NCBI GenBank assembly: GCA_027023325.1
Contig: JALVVQ010000004.1
Span: 1 to 5,311 of the forward strand
DNA length: 5,311 bases
Reading direction: 5' to 3'
From: Campylobacteraceae bacterium
Lineage (GTDB): Bacteria > Campylobacterota > Campylobacteria > Campylobacterales > Sulfurovaceae
Part shown: one piece after another, positions 5,100-5,311 of the stretch
Position numbering within the stretch: position 1 is the stretch's first letter
Layout: each line of letters begins with the position of its first letter
Notes under the pieces: model-generated
What the model saw: only the letters and a program-made list of their open reading frames with translations
Told to the model about the DNA's origin: nothing
The model's database searches: none
Made by a program: the position numbers and the translations under genes

Positions 5100-5311
5100 G
5101 ATTGTTCCTGTGCTGCCTGGATGGCTGTGATGACCACTGTATTGACAATATCTGCGACCAGGCAGCCCCGGCTGAGGTCATTGATGGGTTTTTTCAACCC
5201 CTGCAAGACAGGGCCAATAGCCACGGCACCCGAAGAGCGCTGTACGGCTTTGTAGGTATTGTTTCCTGTATTGAGATCAGGGAAGATAAAGATCGTGGCC
5301 TTGCCTGCGAC
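5096..5311 (-). CDS. pta: Phosphate acetyltransferase, C-terminal 71 residues
   Basis: Only the 3' end is in the window; the gene continues beyond 5311. It converts acetyl-CoA and phosphate to acetyl phosphate and CoA, the substrate of the acetate kinase encoded next. The visible tail carries the family signature: IFPDLNTGNNTYKAVQRSSG, then AIGPVLQGLKKPINDLSRG, then DIVNTVVITAIQAAQ, the end of the PTA/PTB catalytic domain. The stop codon TGA (5096-5098) overlaps the ackA ATG in an ATGA junction, typical of translational coupling. Whether the protein is the short catalytic-only type or the long type with an N-terminal regulatory domain cannot be seen. Confidence 0.96.
   Translation of the reverse strand, partial: VAGKATIFIFPDLNTGNNTYKAVQRSSGAVAIGPVLQGLKKPINDLSRGCLVADIVNTVVITAIQAAQEQS
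5105..5109 (-). promoter_or_regulatory. Ribosome binding site of ackA inside the end of pta
   Basis: AGGAA on the minus strand, 5 nt before the ackA ATG, within the last codons of pta. It fixes the ackA start at 5099. Confidence 0.7.

Overview
The window is ordinary bacterial chromosome, most likely from the Campylobacterota (Sulfurovum/Sulfurimonas-like). That placement is an inference from the style of the proteins, the mixed base composition with AT-rich intergenic stretches, and the gene mix; nothing in the window proves it. Coding density is high and there is no insertion sequence, CRISPR array, integrase or phage gene.

Right half and middle (about 1538-5311, all minus strand): a tight run of genes in the order pta (3' end only) > ackA > dbpA > ABC ATPase of the ModF/PhrA/YlmA type > a small 99-residue protein. 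Junctions are a 4-nt overlap, 29 nt, 7 nt and 16 nt, so this looks like one operon. pta and ackA interconvert acetyl-CoA, acetyl phosphate and acetate with ATP formation. dbpA is an RNA helicase of large ribosomal subunit assembly. The ABC ATPase has no membrane partner here, and the last gene has no recognised function. The acetate kinase is a compact form: two blocks of about 24 residues are missing relative to the textbook enzymes, yet every catalytic residue that could be checked is present.

Centre left (about 1177-1466, plus strand): two tRNA genes, tRNA-Gln(TTG) and the initiator tRNA-fMet(CAT). tRNA-Gln has a textbook promoter (TTGACA, 17 bp, TATAAT) with A-tracts upstream and a GC-rich discriminator. 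Its predicted precursor is strongly structured: a GNRA-capped hairpin abuts a leader-trailer helix that extends the acceptor stem. The fMet gene has its own -10 element, overlapped by a 24-bp near-perfect palindrome.

Left (about 144-1064, minus strand): a WYL-domain transcriptional regulator with an N-terminal helix-turn-helix, divergent from tRNA-Gln. The first 143 bases hold no convincing gene, only a short palindrome and some complementary segments.

I found no clearly new multi-gene system. The items most worth a second look are the tRNA-Gln precursor architecture, the palindrome at the fMet promoter, the compact acetate kinase, and the uncharacterised 99-residue protein at the end of the acetate/helicase operon.
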